A stretch of 24,310 nt of DNA. It comes from Peptococcaceae bacterium (GTDB taxonomy: Bacteria; Bacillota; Dehalobacteriia; UBA7702). A program made the translations under genes and the position numbers. The stretch spans positions 1 to 24,310 of the forward strand of contig DXZC01000005.1 of NCBI GenBank assembly GCA_019415505.1, in the 5' to 3' direction. The notes below the pieces were generated by a model, which was not told the origin of the DNA, made no database searches, and saw only the letters and a program-made list of their open reading frames with translations. Position 1 is the stretch's first letter; each line of letters begins with the position of its first letter. Positions 22,275 through 24,310 of the stretch are shown piece after piece.

Positions 22275-22853
22275 TTACTCCGCCTCATTCACATATTTAA
22301 TAATCTTGGCAGGCACGCCACCGACTACAGCGTTAGGGGGCACATCCCGGCTCACCACGGCGCCGGCGGCTATTACCGCATTGTCGCCTATTGTCACCCC
22401 CGGCGTCACCGTGACGTTGGCACCCAGCCAGACATTTTTGCCAATCCTAATGGGGGCGGGGTGTATATTGCCCCGTTTCGAGGGAGCAAGAGCATGGTTA
22501 AGGGTAGCCAATACCGCATTATGGCCAATTAACGCCCCATCCCCCAGGACAATGCCCCCCTGATCCTGAAAGCGGCAACCGGAATTGATAAAGACATTTT
22601 TGCCCACCGTAATATTTTGGCCGCAATCAGTATAAAAAGGGGGAAACAAACTAAAAGTCGCGTCCACGGGCCCGTTAATTAACTGGGCAAATAACTCCCG
22701 CACCTCCGCCGGAGTATGATAGGAGCTGTTCAAAGTCGCTGTAATAGCCATGGCCCTGTCGCTCAAGGCCAACATCAGCTTATGTAACTTGCTACCAGCC
22801 TCCACCGGCAAGCCCTGGTTTAGGTGGTCTAAAAATTCTGAAACTGTCATCAT
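22275..22853 (-). CDS. Left-handed beta-helix O-acetyltransferase (Maa/LacA/NodL-like)
   Basis: The 192-aa enzyme has a C-terminal hexapeptide-repeat domain (about 75-190) of the sugar O-acetyltransferase type: FYTDCGQNITVGKNVFINSG, VLGDGALIGHNAVLATLNHA with the catalytic His near residue 119, then IGKNVWLGANVTVTPGVTIG and GGVPAKIIKYV. Such trimers transfer acetyl groups from acetyl-CoA to sugar or related hydroxyls. The N-terminal 70 residues differ from the standard maltose acetyltransferase cap. ATG 22853 has GGGGGTG upstream and lies 13 nt after the aldo/keto reductase, so the two share a transcript. The acceptor is unknown. Confidence 0.9.
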   Translation of the reverse strand: MMTVSEFLDHLNQGLPVEAGSKLHKLMLALSDRAMAITATLNSSYHTPAEVRELFAQLINGPVDATFSLFPPFYTDCGQNITVGKNVFINSGCRFQDQGGIVLGDGALIGHNAVLATLNHALAPSKRGNIHPAPIRIGKNVWLGANVTVTPGVTIGDNAVIAAGAVVSRDVPPNAVVGGVPAKIIKYVNEAE

Positions 22854-22866
22854 AACACCCCCTGTT

Positions 22867-24000
22867 TTACAGGTTTGTCTTTGCCGCCAACTCAGCTAAA
22901 GCCTCAGATACCTTAATTTGCTGCGGACAAACCTCCTCACAACTGCCACAAGCCACACAGGCGCTTGGGCGTTTTTCCGGGGCCAAGGCGCTGAGGGCCA
23001 TGGGGGCAATAAAGCCGCCCTTGGTAACACTATCCTCATTATAAAGGGATAATAAGGCGGGAATATCCAACTTTTGGGGACAATGGCTCACACAATAGCG
23101 GCAGGCCGTACAGGGCAGAGCTGTCTCTTGCACCATTTTGTCGGCAATGGCCAACAAAGCCTCGGTTTCCCGGTCGTTCAAGGGCTGCTCTGTGGTAAAA
23201 GTGCTGATGTTTTCCGTCAACTGTTGAAAATTGGACATACCGGAAAGCACCACAGTGACGTTGGGAATAGACTGCAAAAAGCGGAAGGCCCAGCCGGGGA
23301 TTGTCTCCTGGGGGCGCAGCTCCTTTAATTCGGCCACGTCCTCCGGGGCCAAGGAACAAAGCTGGCCGCCCCGTAAAGGCTCCATTACCCAAAGGGGAAT
23401 ATGGTATTCCGCCAAGAGCTCAGCCTTTGCTTTAGCGTCCTGGAACTGCCAATCAAGATAGTTTAATTGAATTTGACAAAATTCCATTTTTTCACCGTAA
23501 GCCTCCAGGAACCGCCGCATAACATCACAACTGCCATGAGCGGAAAACCCTAAATGACTCAAACGGCCCTGGGCCTGCTGGTCTAATAAATAAGGCAAAA
23601 TCTCATACTTAGGGTCTAAATAAGCGTCGATATTCATTTCACAAACATTGTGGAACAGATAAAAATCAAAGTAATCCACACCGCATTTTTCCAACTGCTG
23701 GGGAAAAATAGTGGCAACCTTAGCCATGTTAGCTAAATCATAGCCGGGAAACTTATCGGCCAAATAATATTTTTCCCGGGGATATTTACTCAAAGCCCGA
23801 CCCAAAACAATCTCAGAATTGCCTTCATGGTAGCCCCAAGCTGTATCGTAATAATTAACCCCCTGGGCCATAGCGTAAGCCACCATTTCTTCTGTGGCCG
23901 CCACGTCAATTTGGGAAAAATCCCCCTGATGCACAGGTAAACGCATAGCCCCCAAACCCAAGGCGGATAACTGTAAATCCTTAAATTCTTTATATATCAC
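22867..24000 (-). CDS. Aldo/keto reductase with two C-terminal 4Fe-4S clusters
   Basis: The 377-aa protein has an aldo/keto reductase barrel (about 1-285) with the catalytic tetrad Asp52, Tyr57, Lys83 and His117 in YYDTAWGYHEG, ADKFPGY and FYLFHNVCEM. A ferredoxin-like tail carries CTACRYCVSHCP (Cys297, 300, 303, 307) and CVACGSCEEVCP (Cys348, 351, 354, 358). Enzymes of this layout are common in strict anaerobes and are thought to exchange electrons with ferredoxin or flavodoxin; the substrate is unknown. The start is GTG 24000. Its AAGGAG ribosome site lies at the end of the first copy of the 103-bp repeat. It is the first gene of an operon with the acetyltransferase. Confidence 0.92.
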   Translation of the reverse strand: MIYKEFKDLQLSALGLGAMRLPVHQGDFSQIDVAATEEMVAYAMAQGVNYYDTAWGYHEGNSEIVLGRALSKYPREKYYLADKFPGYDLANMAKVATIFPQQLEKCGVDYFDFYLFHNVCEMNIDAYLDPKYEILPYLLDQQAQGRLSHLGFSAHGSCDVMRRFLEAYGEKMEFCQIQLNYLDWQFQDAKAKAELLAEYHIPLWVMEPLRGGQLCSLAPEDVAELKELRPQETIPGWAFRFLQSIPNVTVVLSGMSNFQQLTENISTFTTEQPLNDRETEALLAIADKMVQETALPCTACRYCVSHCPQKLDIPALLSLYNEDSVTKGGFIAPMALSALAPEKRPSACVACGSCEEVCPQQIKVSEALAELAAKTNL

Positions 24001-24012
24001 TTTCCGTCAACT

Positions 24013-24310
24013 CCTTATACTTTATCAAACTATTGCTAAGGTCAAAAGTTCTTAGCTCTAACGATAATCAGACCAATCTAAACAAAGCTTCACCTCAACT
24101 GACTGCCGAGACTTACCTTATACTTTAACGAACTACCGCTACTGTCAGAAGTCCTTGGCTCTGGCGACAATTAGCCCAGCCTCACCAAAGCTTCACCCCA
24201 CCTGACTGCCTAAACTTACCTTATACTTTAACGAACTACCGCTAAGGTCAACAGCCCTTGGCTCTGGCGACAATTAGCCCAGCCTCACCAAAGCTTCACC
24301 CCACCTGACT
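24013..24310. repeat. Tandem array of 103-bp units reaching the window edge
   Basis: Units start with CCTTATACTTTA at 24013, 24116 and 24219, exactly 103 bp apart; the third is cut by the window end. Units two and three are nearly identical (for example CTCTGGCGACAATTAGCCCA in both), while unit one, next to the reductase gene, is more diverged. No frame runs through all of it. The array lies where the reductase promoter would be expected. Confidence 0.85.

Noticed and set aside
22222..22563. 113-codon plus-strand frame
   Set aside because: It lies opposite the acetyltransferase hexapeptide repeats and reflects their codon pattern.

Overview
The window reads as chromosomal DNA of an anaerobic, probably monoderm member of the Bacillota (Clostridia-like). 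Supporting signs are strong AGGAGG-type ribosome sites, sigma-A promoters, a corrinoid methyltransferase of the MttB superfamily, ferredoxin-type and flavodoxin-type redox proteins, a FeoB-associated Cys-rich membrane peptide, a surface protein with a C-terminal sorting-like tail and an SPP1/PBSX-type phage remnant. No taxon can be fixed from sequence alone. Most genes lie on the minus strand.

Layout. (a) 1-4203: a methylated-amine uptake and demethylation locus on the minus strand, in the order TetR regulator, BCCT transporter, MttB-family methyltransferase without pyrrolysine, then the first 12 codons of another gene at the left edge. An identical 15-bp near-palindrome lies at the TetR start codon and upstream of the transporter. 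(b) 4295-5307: a second TetR gene followed by an acyltransferase-3 gene cut to its first third. (c) 5394-8006: a phage portal and a large terminase subunit with no other phage genes. (d) 8007-11320: an AT-rich block on the plus strand with its own promoter and structured leader. It encodes a 52-aa four-Cys lipoprotein, an unknown lipoprotein, a membrane-anchored helical-repeat protein and perhaps a 49-aa membrane peptide, and ends in three consecutive hairpins. (e) 11366-14904: a GLUG/InlB-repeat surface protein, a pyridoxal/pyridoxamine kinase, and a divergent Mrp/NBP35-type Fe-S carrier ATPase. (f) 14905-15938: a gene-poor stretch with repeats and a decayed Cys-rich KTR-like fragment. (g) 15939-17325: a TetR paralogue of (b), translationally coupled to a CPBP membrane protease, with a promoter and operator that match those of (b). 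(h) 17394-20328: small operons and single genes, namely a tandem repeat, an XRE regulator plus membrane protein, a DUF1648 protein plus HD-domain protein, a small Cys-rich protein, and the FeoB-associated peptide. (i) 20428-24310: a flavodoxin/cyclophilin-like lipoprotein, a hexapeptide acetyltransferase and an Fe-S aldo/keto reductase, ending in a 103-bp tandem repeat that runs off the window.

The best-supported new observations are regulatory: three separate local regulators (TetR at 3498, the TetR pair at 4663 and 16676, XRE at 18187) each have a recognisable palindromic site placed on their own promoter. The least explained coding content is the plus-strand lipoprotein block at 8.7-11.3 kb beside the phage remnant.
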